This document shows, piece by piece, positions 40,018 through 51,585 of a stretch of 64,000 nt of DNA. Origin of the DNA: Tillus elongatus. Lineage: Eukaryota; Arthropoda; Insecta; Coleoptera; Cleridae. The stretch lies in the NCBI GenBank assembly GCA_964006375.1, contig OZ023269.1, positions 65,800,029-65,864,028 of the forward strand. The letters run 5' to 3'. The position numbers were made by a program, and so were the translations under genes. The number at the start of each line of letters is the position of its first letter. Positions within the stretch are counted from its first letter, which is position 1. A model generated the notes under the pieces. That model was not told the DNA's origin, did no database searches, and worked only from the letters and a program-made list of their open reading frames with translations.

Positions 40018-40559
<542 letters not shown>

Positions 40560-40573
<14 letters not shown>

Positions 40574-41297
40574 TGTATATCGTGTGTATTTCTTTGAAAC
40601 GATCAAGTACTTGCTTCTTTGTAAAGTGTAAGCACTCTAATATACTAACTCGGAATGAGGATTCATAGTCTTTTAACATGGCTTTTATAAGCTTTATCAC
40701 CTCCTCGTCACGTGGTAGCTCCTTCTTATTAACACATTTGAGAACATCAGCAACACAATAGAGGAAATCACTAAGTCTAATATCAAAGTTCAAATCGGTT
40801 ACAAACTTCAGCTTTTCGTTGTTGATTTCAACCAGATCTAGTAGCCGTTGAACTGCGTCTTCGGTTAAATAAAAAGTAATAGAATCATCTGAGATTGATA
40901 TACCTTTACTGTCTAATACTTTAATAGGTTTGATGGTACATATTCCAATATTTTCAGGTTCGATCTTATTAGATTTGGTAAAGTACTCTTCAGATATGTC
41001 TTTCAATGTTGAAATAATACACTCCCATTCCCATGAGCCAGATGAGATTGTTATATTTGGATTTGGTGGATATAGGCTTGTATTTATAATTTTAATTATT
41101 GGAATCAATCCGGCCGCTTTTGATATACCAATTGCAACACTTAGAGCTGGAGTAATGGCATACCTTGTTTCCAGTAGCATTCTACTTTCTTGCTTAATAT
41201 CACTAATATTCTGACGTAGAGCTGCATCAATTTGGCCCCAATAACAATCACAAACATCGTTATTAATAGGTTCGTCATTAACATCCATACTATACAT
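40560..41297 (-). CDS. Hypothetical protein (245 aa, element B)
   Basis: Intact frame from MYSMDVNDEP, next to the right inverted repeat. Segments 'ITISSGSWEWECIISTLKDI' and 'IKPIKVLDSKG ... VQRLLDLV.INNEKL' resemble in pattern the 'VFLNESEWNEFL' and 'IKIIKVEDKYG ... VSKLFELASLINYKVD' parts of the 216-aa protein of A. It could be a distant homologue, but the similarity is weak and untested. Confidence 0.55.
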
Positions 41298-41552
41298 GTT
41301 GAACGGAACAAATACACTAATATATAACTACTGTGGGTAGACTACAGACAACGACTGATGTACTTGCTTGCCACCTAATGTTTATATATACTTATACCCC
41401 CCCCCCCCTTTTTACTTGTTACTGAAACTCATTTAACCGTCATCGTTGTTTGCATTTTTGTAGAAGGTCACATATATTTGTAGGAGGTCACGAACATTTG
41501 TAGAAGACCACATACATTTGTATTTGAAAACACATTATTCATTTCCTGTTAC

Positions 41553-42205
41553 ATGACTCATTTCCTGTTACATGTCACATATTGTAGTCGAGGTTATAAT
41601 TTGCAGTTGTTGCTATGTTGCCATGTCTGGTCTTAACATTCTTAGGATTTTGTTTGTTGCTATGTTGCCATGTCTGGTCTTAACATTCCTAGGATTTTTG
41701 TTTGTTGCTATGTCTGGCATGCTTGGCATTCGCATTTTTAAAATCTGTTCCCCAAGCCTAATACAAAACACCTAAGGCTTAGATCAAAAACTCCAAAATT
41801 TGGGTTTGCGCATGCGCAAACCTATTTTTTTTGAATTTTGCTTGCCAATCCGAGTAAAATGACACCCCACACATAGGACTTTAACCAAAAACAAAAAAGT
41901 TGAGTTTGCGCTTGCGCCAACCGCCATATTTATTACGTCACTTTTTGCATAAATCAAAATGGCGGAGCCTCTTACTTTGATTGGTGGCGTCAACTACCGG
42001 CTAAAATTTTAAATTTCCCAGGTTTTTCACTCCCGGTCGGCCATCTTGGCCGCCATCTTGGATTACGTCATCTCATTTTGTAGCTTACGTCATACTTAAT
42101 ACAACCGCCATATTTGTTACGTCACACGCATGCTCAGTAGCGGGAGGTGGGAGGTGGAAGGTGGAAGGTGGGAGGTGGTTGCAGAACATACCATCTATAC
42201 CTACT
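41553..42205 (-). repeat. Right terminal inverted repeat of element B
   Basis: Inverted counterpart of 23,832-24,445, with an extra internal ~45-bp duplication (GACATGGCAACATAGCAACA-type units on the reverse strand) and extra GGAGGTGG units near the outer end. It keeps the TGACGTAA, ATGGCGG and TGCGCATGCGCA motifs. Confidence 0.9.
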
Positions 42206-42273
42206 TTCAATATTCTTTCGAAACATTGCTTGTATATTCTCAGAATGTGTCTGCTGTCTGTATATATATATAT

Positions 42274-43816
42274 TGCTATAGATAGCAAATGATAGGAAAG
42301 ATTACGAAATTTTAATGGGAAAACGGGAAATTTATGCATACTAGTATATCTAAAATAAATGTATACACCCTAATGTAGCAATGAAAGAGTTTTGGCAGGA
42401 GATGTCAACGCCCGACATTAATGTCAGTGACCCATGTAGCAACCCTCGATGTTAAGTTACATTCGAGTAATAAAAAATTATATTATATACTAGAAATATC
42501 CGTAAAGAAACCAAGAACAATGCTTCAGTTTTGTAGGGAGAATGAGATTGTAGATAATAAATGTAGTTCTGTTGATTTTATTGTATGTAAAAAATAGATA
42601 TGACCAAGCTAGCTAAAGACTCAATGTAGTAAAAGAGCGGAGGTCATTTGTAAAAAACAAAAGTTTGTAGAATATTAAGATAATGTGCGCGTAAGAAAAA
42701 AACGTAAAAAGACACTAACGGTTTGACGGAAAACTTAAACACAGGTGGCGTGACGAACAATAGCGTTTTTTCACCTGTAAGAGAGTTAATAAAAGCAACG
42801 GTCCGAGAGGGTCCGGCGTCTGTCTTTTCCATCCAGTGAATTCATCAGCATCACTTTACCAGACCAGGTGATCATCGTCATAATTATGTAAGTTGACATA
42901 AGAGATTCCAGAGTGCATCGAAGGGAGAGTATAAAACACCTCCAGAGTGCTACGACTATGGTATAAATATATCAATATGTTAACGAAGTAAATCCGTTAA
43001 TAACCAATAAATGGACAGTAAATTATGGCATGGACAAATTAGAAAGATAATAATAATTAATCAAGGGCCGCATTGATGGAAGAACAATAAATAATCCAAG
43101 GGAAAATATGTCAGTAAGTGTTACCTTTTCCTAAATTGACCAGTGCGGGTTGAATTTCACCATTTTAACAGCACCAATCAAATATTTTTGTGCTAATAAA
43201 TTTCAAAAACAAAAATTTTGTTTGAAATAAACGGACAGAGACCGTGATCTCTGTAGAATTGTCGATGTATATTGATTATGTAGTATCCATGTTTAATTAA
43301 TGGTGTAATTAGTTATAATGTTACCCGAATGTTTTAATAGGATTTTTCAAGTTATATTTATGTAAAGAATGTTTTAAAATATCTCTTTGTATTTAACGAG
43401 TGTCATATCGGCACAGTTAAATGTTTTAATAGGATTTTTCAATTTATGTTTATGTAATGAATGCTTTAAACGTTTCTGTTTGTATTTAATGTGTGTCAAA
43501 TAGACACCGTAAAATTTGTGTAATGAAGTAAATGGAATGTATAACAGATTGTAATTAACGGAAGTATTGTTTTTGGTTGATAATTAATCAGCAAAATTGT
43601 TGTATAGCCATCTGTGCAGAGCGAAATTAATTTTTGATCAAGTGAAAATCAATAAATGAATTTAAATAACACATTAGTGAATTTTGATTAGTAGAAGCTA
43701 GCTGTAATTATAAGGAACCCAACCTGATGATTAAGACATATGTTCTCAGCTCTAAAATAAATGTTTGCAGGTATATACTACCCATAAATTTTAAAGTAAA
43801 GTAGAATACCATAGCA
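42274..43816 (+). repeat. 5' LTR (1,543 bp)
   Basis: By eye about five substitutions and one 2-bp indel against the 3' LTR. Contains an internal ~98-bp duplication (GAATGTTTTAATAGGATTTT at 43,327 and a related copy at 43,421). Confidence 0.95.
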
Positions 43817-43837
43817 AAATGGCGCCCAACGTGGGGC

Positions 43838-44470
43838 TTTAAAAAAAAGTACATAATCATATAATTATCAAAATTTTTTTTTGGTCTAAGTTAATTTATT
43901 TTCATAGAGAAGAAAAAATTAGTTTCAAACCATCATAACTTAAAATCAAGTTGGTTCGCCAAGACATAGCAATTTTTCTAGCAAAATGACGCCCAAGTCG
44001 TGGGACTTCTAGAAAAATTTGACCTAAAAAAAACATGATTAAAAATTTTTTTTTGTAAAAATAAAGTTATTTTCATAGAAAATTTTAATAAAATAAAGAT
44101 TTGTTCGCAATATAGCACATGATTGGCACAAATACAGGGTTTCTGTTAACTTTTAATAAAATTTTAATTACGTTAGAATAAAGCAAATTTTCATAAAAAA
44201 GTAATAGTATTTTAACACAAGGGATTTAGAAGTAAACCAATTTTAAATAAATTAGCACGCCTCATTTAAATACAGTAAAGTTAAAATAAATCAATTCAAC
44301 CAATTTAATGAAAATTAGCAAAAATTCTAATACCGTATGATATTTTAATATGAAACAGTAAGTTGCACATATAACCAATTGTTTTATGAAAAATAAATAT
44401 AGGTGGTGTATTTGAAAGGGTCAAAGCTTAGAAAGGGGGACAATTAAATTTTAAATTCACAAGGAAATTA
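43838..44470. other. Leader region of the LTR element
   Basis: Non-coding, AT-rich. Holds a second, degenerate primer-site-like TGACGCCCAAGTCGTGGG (43,987) and a second purine tract AGAAAGGGGG (44,428). Confidence 0.6.
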
Positions 44471-44482
44471 AATAAATCAAGC

Positions 44483-45787
44483 TTGAACATGTCCGGGGAA
44501 AAACAGTTAGAAAGTGATAAACCAATTGGGCCAGAATCTGAAGAACCTATAATCAGCGTACCTGAAGATCCGGAGAAAATGGCAGAGCCAGAACCACAAA
44601 AACGTAAACAGTTCACGGAATGGAGGGGACGTAAAGCAAGTTCGGAAGAAGGGACCATATCACAGGAAGAAGAAGAAACAGAATATCGGGGCGATGAAAC
44701 CTTTATAATAGAAAAAGAAAAGGGGCAGAATAGCGCCGTCAAAGAAAGTCCTCTGGAGGAAACAGTAAAAGGACAGGAGGAAGAATCAAAAATGGACAAG
44801 TTATTCGCCGTTTTGTTCAAGAAAATGGAAGAAAACAACAACAAATTGGAGGAAAACCAAAAAAACATAAATAACAAATTGGAGGAAAACCAAAAAGACA
44901 TAAATAATAAATTCGAGGAAAACAAACAAGATATTGGCAAGTTGGAAAAACAACAAAAGGAATATATTAAACATACGGATGAAAATTTTAGGAGATTGTA
45001 TGAAAATATACAACAAAACAAAACGGAGATTTTAACAGGAGTAAATAAAATTTATCAGCTGGACGCGGGAGTTCAGGCATGCCATGACAAAGTACGGGAA
45101 GAAACCGCAATGAGGAGGTACGACATTAAAAAGGTCGAAACGTTAGTAAAGTCGGTGGACCGAAATGTGGTCAGGGTAGAACAGGAAACCGCTGAATAAT
45201 TAATAAAAATAAAGGAGGAAATCCAAAATGAAACTAAACAGCATATTTCCAAAGCAATCGTCATGCCAGGCTGTAGTATGGACCACATGCAAATGGGGTC
45301 GTACGACACGGAAAAGGTCGAAACGCGGACGGAGCCAGATGAAGTTCCAGTGGAGCAGGAAGCTGCTGGAAGACATATAAAGAACAATATAATGGAGATA
45401 AGCCTGGAAAAAGATGGGGACACTGCCAATAAAGAAAAGTTTATAACGGCAACCCAGTATTTTTATAAGGTCAAGATTAAAAATGACCGGAAAATTAAAA
45501 ATATGCTTCAAAGCAATGATCCGCGCATTGGAAACAATAACAATAGCCGGAATAATAAAATAGGTAACATTTTTGTTGAAAGGAATCATTTGTACAATAG
45601 ATATAAGCGTCAGAAATCTGATAAAAACAAAGATTCTGGAAACCGAAAAGGATTTAAAAGGTATAAGCCGGAAATTAAGAACAGACATATTTGGCATAAT
45701 AATTTAAATAACAAGACACGATGTTGTAACTACAATAATTTTAATATAAAAAGCAAGAAGAAAAAACATAGAATTAATAAAAATTAA
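44483..45787 (+). CDS. Gag-like coiled-coil protein with one stop
   Basis: Starts MNMSGEKQLESD (44,483, or an ATG slightly later): an acidic N-terminus and a coiled coil with three ~17-residue repeats (NNKLEENQKNI, NNKLEENQKDI, NNKFEENKQDI). A TAA lies at 45,197; the same frame then continues to 45,787 with a basic, Asn/Lys-rich end (NNKTRCCNYNNFNIKSKKKK). Resembles retrotransposon Gag only in layout; no CCHC knuckle is seen. Confidence 0.6.
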
Positions 45788-47367
45788 TCTGATTGCAATT
45801 TTAATTGAATTAATAATATGATGACCTTAGCAATGAAAAGGATAATCGCATGCCGAATAGACGAATTTTAATGTACAAAATAAATAATAAAATTACCAGA
45901 CAAAAAAAATTTCTCCTAAAATAAATAAAATTGATTAGTTAGAACTATATGACGAAAAGTTGGTCAATTTAAAATTCAAATAACTCGAAGAATAAATACC
46001 CTGAGTACAGAAAATATAACAAGTAAGCATTCAAACAACCCGAAGAATAAATACCCTGAGTATAGGAAATAAAACAAGTAGGCATTTAAATAATGACCCA
46101 AAGAAATACGAATCAGAGAAGCGAAATTTCATAAGAAAATTTAAGTGATAATAAATAAGGAGCAATGCTCGAATTAGATGCAGTTATTGGATAAGTCAAT
46201 TAATATAATCATAATTCAAAGGCAGAAAGGGGGAAATAAGTTAAAATAAAATAGAAAATTATTATTATTATTATTGAGTAATAGGAAACATGGAATAAGT
46301 AGACGAGAAAAATATGTAAAAGGTCTAAAAGACAGAAACCGGTTAAAGTACCGAGAAATAATTATAATTAGCAAAAAGATAGAATATATAAGGGTCGGAT
46401 TGATAGGAAAGAATTTGTATAGATGGTGTAGCGATAAGATTGAAATATGAAAAAGGTGAAGTAAAATGATTAACGATACAAAGATATCGGTCATTTAAAA
46501 TGAAGTATAGTATATGGGCGATCCCAAGGAGGTCGGTCCCAAACTATTGAAGTATATATGTGAAGTAGAATGATTAACGATACAAAGATATCGGTCATTT
46601 AAAATGAAGTATAGTATATAGGCGATCCCAAAGAGGTCGGTCCCGAATTATTGAAGTATATATGTGAATAGAATATTGAAAAGAATATAGAAAGTATATA
46701 GAATGAATAATGAAAGTATAATATGATGCAAGTAATAATGAAATATGTATAGGGGGTATGTGAAAAGTCAGAAGTAGGGAGACCGTATATGTTATGTAGA
46801 AAAGATAAATTATTAGAAGTTGATAAATAATAGAAGTATTACATAGTCCTATTCCATGGTAGTATAAAGATATGATAATTTAGCATAATGAAATAAGATT
46901 GAAAGGAAAGATACCCCATAAAAATATGACAAATAAAAATACCAATAACTGTCATTTTTTTTTGAAATAAATTCTGAGGGAAGTTTGAATAAATCGAAAT
47001 AACCAGGGGATGGCAAAAATTTAGACCATATAGAACAATCAATTGATTTGCCAAAAGAAAGAAATATATAAAAGCAATTGGTGTGCCATAAAAGGGGTGT
47101 TGAGTAAAATAAAATGTTTTAATTATTAAAGTGTCATACAAGTCGATTATGAATTAAATTTAAGAGTTTTAATATTAGAATGTCATGACAGGCAATTTTA
47201 AATAAAATAAAGGGTTGTAATGATTGAAATGTCATAAAAGTCGATTTAGAATAAAATAAAATTTTGGAATGTCAAAAAAGGCGATTTTGAACAAAATATT
47301 TTAGTCAATGAATAAAGATGATCTGACTAGCAAACAGTATCCAGACTCACTTTTAGAAAGGGGGAAT
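45788..47367. other. Non-coding interior of the LTR element
   Basis: No Pol coding capacity. Contains a ~105-bp tandem duplication (46,459-46,670, with GATTAACGATACAAAGATAT), a shorter one (45,995-46,085, CCCGAAGAATAAATACCCTG) and three loose repeats of GTCATAAAAGTCGATTTTGA-type sequence (47,130-47,300). Confidence 0.7.
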
Positions 47368-48910
47368 TGCTATAGATAGCAAATGATAGGAAAGATTACG
47401 AAATTTTAATGGGAAAACGGGAAATTTATGCATACTAGTATATCTAAAATAAATGTATACACCCTAATGTAGCAATGAAAGAGTTTTGGCAGGAGATGTC
47501 AACGCCCGACATGAATGTCAGTGACCCATGTAGCAACCCTCGATGTTAAGTTACATTCGAGTAATAAAAAATTATATTATATACTAGAAATATCCGTAAA
47601 GAAACCAAGAACAATGCTTCAGTTTTGTAGGGAGAATGAGATTGTAGATAATAAATGTAGTTCTGTTGATTTTATTGTATGTAAAAAATAGATATGACCA
47701 AGCTAGCTAAAGACTCAATGTAGTAAAAGAGCGGAGGTCATTTGTAAAAAACAAAAGTTTGTAGAATATTAAGATAATGTGCGCGTAAGAAAAAAACGTA
47801 AAAAGACACTAAAGGTTTGACGGAAAACTTAAACACAGGTGGCGTGACGAACAATAGCGTTTTTTCACCTGTAAGAGAGTTAATAAAAGCAACGGTCCGA
47901 GAGGGTCCGGCGTCTGTCTTTTCCATCCAGTGAATTCATCAGCATCACTTTACCAGACCAGGTGATCATCGTCATAATTATGTAAGTTGACATAAGAGAT
48001 TCCAGAGTGCATCGAAGGGAGAGTATAAAACACCTCCAGAGTGCTACGACTATGGTATAAATATATCAATATGTTAACGAAGTAAATCCGTTAATAACCA
48101 ATAAATGGACAGTAAATTATGGCATGGACAAATTAGAAAGATAATAATAATTAATCAAGGGCCGCATTGATGGAAGAACAATAAATAATCCAAGGGAAAA
48201 TATGTCAGTAAGTGTTACCTTTTCCTAAATTGACCAGTGCGGGTTGAATTTCACCATTTTAACAGCACCAATCAAATATTTTTGTGCTAATAAATTTCAA
48301 AAACAAAAATTTTGTTTGAAATAAACGGAAAGAGACCGTGATCTCTGTAGAATTGTCGATGTATATTGATTATGTAGTATCCATGTTTAATTAATTGTGT
48401 AATTAGTTATAATGTTACCCGAATGTTTTAATAGGATTTTTCAAGTTATATTTATGTAAAGAATGTTTTAAAATATCTCTTTGTATTTAACGAGTGTCAT
48501 ATCGGCACAGTTAAATGTTTTAATAGGATTTTTCAATTTATGTTTATGTAATGAATGCTTTAAACGTTTCTGTTTGTATTTAATGTGTGTCAAATAGACA
48601 CCGTAAAATTTGTGTAATGAAGTAAATGGAATGTATAACAGATTGTAATTAACGGAAGTATTGTTTTTGGTTGATAATTAATCAGCAAAATTGTTGTATA
48701 GCCATCTGTGCAGAGCGAAATTAATTTTTGATCAAGTGAAAATCAATAAATGAATTTAAATAACACATATTAGTGAATTTTAATTAGTAGAAGCTAGCTG
48801 TAATTATAAGGAACCCAACCTGATGATTAAGACATATGTTCTCAGCTCTAAAATAAATGTTTGCAGGTATATACTACCCATAAATTTTAAAGTAAAGTAG
48901 AATACCATAG

Positions 48911-48912
<2 letters not shown>
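47368..48912 (+). repeat. 3' LTR (1,545 bp)
   Basis: Almost identical to the 5' LTR. Follows a purine tract and is followed by (TA)n. Confidence 0.95.
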
Positions 48913-48974
<62 letters not shown>

Positions 48975-49081
48975 AGCAAGTGCGTTATGATAGTGAATTT
49001 TCATAGAAATGATTCTCACATAAGTCTTAAGTTATTAGTTAAGTCGTCGCATAGGATATTTTAATTTTCACTAATCAGGAG

Positions 49082-49134
<53 letters not shown>
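48913..49134. repeat. Two (TA)n tracts around a MITE-end fragment
   Basis: (TA)n at 48,913-48,972 and 49,084-49,134. Between them CCAGCAAGTGCGTTATGATAGTGAATTTTCAT, quoted only in part (AGCAAGTGCGTTATGATAGT), the end motif of the repeat family of 1-3.4 kb. Confidence 0.85.
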
Positions 49135-49137
<3 letters not shown>

Positions 49138-49140
<3 letters not shown>

Positions 49141-49310
49141 GCTTACAAAAAAAGTAAACTTCTGCCGTATTCACAATATATAAAAGCCTGGACGCTGCAA
49201 GTGTGTTATATATACCAAAGATTTGAAAATTCACTACCATAACGCAATTGCTAGATATATACATATATATTGTGAATACAGCAGAAGTTTACTTTTTTTT
49301 GTAAGCCAAC
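49138..49310. repeat. MITE-like hairpin with ~42-bp inverted ends
   Basis: GGCTTACAAAAAAAGTAAAC ... at 49,140 is the inverted complement of ... GTTTACTTTTTTTTGTAAGC at 49,285-49,307, continuing inward through CTTCTGCCGTATTCACAATA. The interior has the inverted family motif ATTCACTACCATAACGCAAT (49,227). No coding capacity. Confidence 0.85.
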
Positions 49311-49501
49311 ATTGTTTAAAAAAAGTCTGGATGCAAAGGGTTAATCAATCCCTACAGTAACGATCAGTATTTACTATATATTTAGCAAAATCATAACAGA
49401 GAAAGACAATTTTGCGAGATTAGGTATAATTTATTACGTCTATTATATACAATCTAATTTTAAGTCTAAAACTAAAGCAGCCATACAATCTAAGTTTAAA
49501 G
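49311..49501. other. No gene seen
   Basis: AT-rich spacer between the hairpin repeat and the acidic-protein gene; contains its 3' flank. Confidence 0.5.
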
Positions 49502-49888
49502 CTATAAACTATCATAACCGGATTCGCTTTCATCAGAGGATAGCGGCCATTCCTAAAGAAAAAAAAATATTTTTTACTAATGCGCAGACGTTACGAACAT
49601 GAGACTTACACCTATATAGCTCCCTTCCACGAAACCATCGTCATCGGAAACCATCTCGACATCTAAATCATCGAAATCATCAAAATCATCGAACCCCCAG
49701 TTCGCCTTTTCTTCATCCAGTTCCTGGAGAGCTTCCGCATCATCATATATCTCTTCAGCTTCCGTATGTTAATCTTCCATATCTTCATCCTCTAGGTCCT
49801 GGAGTAGTGCGTTGCTGACAGCTTCATCATCCAACACGATGGTGGAGGCATTCGCAATTTCGGCAGGTATTACGAAGGGTTCAAACAT
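49502..49888 (-). pseudogene. Acidic protein gene with one intron and one internal stop
   Basis: Starts MFEPFVIPAEIANAS, very rich in Asp/Glu (DLEDEDMED, 'DDFDDFDDLDVEMVSDDDGF'). An in-frame TAA is at 49,769-49,771. A 57-base intron with GTAAGT donor (49,609) and TTTCTTTAG acceptor (49,553) joins in frame to 'EWPLSSDESESGYDSL' and a stop at 49,502. Family unknown; it could be an accessory gene of element C. The single stop may be a true lesion or a sequence error. Confidence 0.6.
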
Positions 49889-50117
49889 AATGATGATCTA
49901 ACAATGAATGAATGAGTGAATGCGTTGCAAATGAATAACTTTATGCCAAACTGGCAACCTTAGAAAAAGTTGACGACCTTGGCTTTGAACATTTATAAGT
50001 GAAGTTGACCTCGAGTTCCCCCCACAATTTATCTCGGAGAATGTGTAAATAGGAATCAAGAGAGCAGGAGCGTCAGTTCAGTTCGTGACAAGTTTAAGTT
50101 CAACAATAAGTGTGAAA
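49889..50117. promoter_or_regulatory. Divergent promoter region
   Basis: Reverse-strand TATAAAT at 49,997-49,991 serves the acidic gene. On the forward strand TAAATAG (50,046) and two TCAGTT motifs (50,073 and 50,078) lie ~40 bases before the next ATG. Confidence 0.5.
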
Positions 50118-50915
50118 ATGGCGCCCCCGTGTTTTTGTGCAGGACTACATAGGTGTAAATATTGTGTCCTGTCACAAAGTAATTGACCTGTTTTGGAGAA
50201 AGTTTTAAATCAGAAAAAACGTCAATTACCATTTTCATGTTTACGCGAAAATTGCGCATATTATCAGGAGCCGAAGAGGATTAAGATTCTCCAGAACGTG
50301 GTAGTTCGACAGGGAGATGGAGCAAGTACCAGCAGGGCTGGTGGAGAACTTCGTGAAGATGTCGAAGCAATTGTGAATGATGTCGGCGAAGGTGTCATGG
50401 TTGACGCTACATCACAAGAGTTTTTAGCAGAATTTATTTCTGAAAACTATGGTGAGAGTCAGCCTGATGCGCCATTATTCACAATCGCTCCGGCAGAAGA
50501 CTCGAGGGTTCGCGAAGGTTATGGTGAGGGAGGATCAATGATGGGTGACAATGTTGTGAACGGTGATTTCCCCGCTGAAGTTGGTGGTGGAGGACAGTTA
50601 GCCAGCATCAGTGGGGAAAATATCGTTGGTGAAGCGGACATTGTGGTTGACGTTTTTGACAGTGAATGGAACATTCTGATGGGACAATTCAGGGACTTTT
50701 CATCCCGCATCACGGTTTTATCTGGTGTTGGTAATGTTGTGAACGATGAGGTCCCCGCTGAGGTTGATGTTGAAGGACAGTTGGCCAGCATCAGTGGGGG
50801 CGATAGTGTGAACAATGATTCCCAGTTTGGAGGTGACAGTGCGGGAGGTGACATTTTTTCGAACGATGCTTCCTTCAACGGGGTTGCATGGACACAAATT
50901 GAGGACATTAATTGA
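50118..50915 (+). CDS. Cys-cluster plus acidic repeat protein, with an in-frame TGA
   Basis: ATG in AAAATGGCGCC starts 'MAPPCFCAGLHRCKYC', a Cys cluster, followed by TGA at 50,184 and then the same frame open to 50,915: 'PFSCLRENCAYY', a basic patch 'PKRIKIL', and an acidic region with a duplicated unit (GDFPAEVGGGGQLASISGEN; DEVPAEVDVEGQLASISGGD). A 48-base GTAAAT...AAAG intron (50,155-50,202) would remove the TGA in frame, but its acceptor is weak. Unknown family. It faces the acidic gene across a shared promoter and precedes PolB of C. Confidence 0.5.
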
Positions 50916-51135
50916 CAACTCTCTTTAGATGAACATTTATATGACTCGATAGGGAAAGAGTGCGACTTTTATGAGAGTATATATTCTCTGGAACTGTTGG
51001 ACGTTTATAGGACTGTTAGGTTAGGATCGCGTGTGAACTTTTTTTTCTGGACTTGCTCCCTGTATGCTTCTGGACTGAACATTCTGTGCTTTTAAGCAAG
51101 AAACTTGTCTGAGCAGAACTTGCCAAGGTCTAATG

Positions 51136-51585
51136 GTAAGAGAAAGCACATATTTTTTTGTAGTCGACAGAACCTATATTATTATTTTTTGTTTCAGAAT
51201 TGGCAAGTTCGAGTAAATGGTGGGAACGGCCGTCACTTCCTCGCGGTCCCACTGGTTTAGACAGAGAACGGCCTTCACATTCAGTTATTTGCAGCCAAGG
51301 TGAGTGGAAATTGTCAAGACAGCATATATAGATGCGATATATCGCCTCAATGTTTCAGATTTCAAGAGCGCATTACCGATAGCGACGATAAGAAAAAAAA
51401 TGGTTCTTCAATGTCCGGGATGTTACACCACCTTTACAAGGAGTGATAACTTGAGAATGCATATTCGAAATGGACATTGCGTTGGAGAGCCGATGGCTAA
51501 GAGAGCCCGATTCCACAATTCACCGGGCGGTAAGAATACCTGTAAAAATACTTGAACAAAATTTTTATTCTCTTTGTTGTTTCAG
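51136..51585 (+). other. Three candidate short introns upstream of and inside PolB of element C
   Basis: ATG|GTAAGAGAAAG ... TTTGTTTCAG| at 51,136-51,197 (62 nt). AAG|GTGAGTGG ... TGTTTCAG| at 51,300-51,358 (59 nt). GGGCG|GTAAGAAT ... TTGTTTCAG| at 51,530-51,585 (56 nt). The third joins the zinc-finger exon to the rest of PolB in frame. All share size, AT richness and TTTCAG. Confidence 0.65.

Larger units (their letters stand above)
42274..48912 (+). mobile_element. Young non-autonomous LTR retrotransposon with 1.54-kb LTRs
   Basis: LTRs at 42,274-43,816 and 47,368-48,912 start TGCTATAG and end ATAGCA. Primer site TGGCGCCCAACGTGGGGC (43,820) is of the tRNA-Lys1,2 type. Purine tract AGAAAGGGGG is at 47,355. 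The interior holds only a Gag-like coiled-coil frame; no protease, RT or integrase is visible. It sits in a (TA)n tract on both sides. Drosophila Osvaldo and Ulysses also use tRNA-Lys and have long LTRs, so a partner of that kind is possible. Confidence 0.9.

Noticed and set aside
42644..42832. A small gene duplicated at 47,738-47,926
   Set aside because: Both are the same reverse-strand frame in the two LTRs. There is no family feature, and the duplication is explained by the LTRs.
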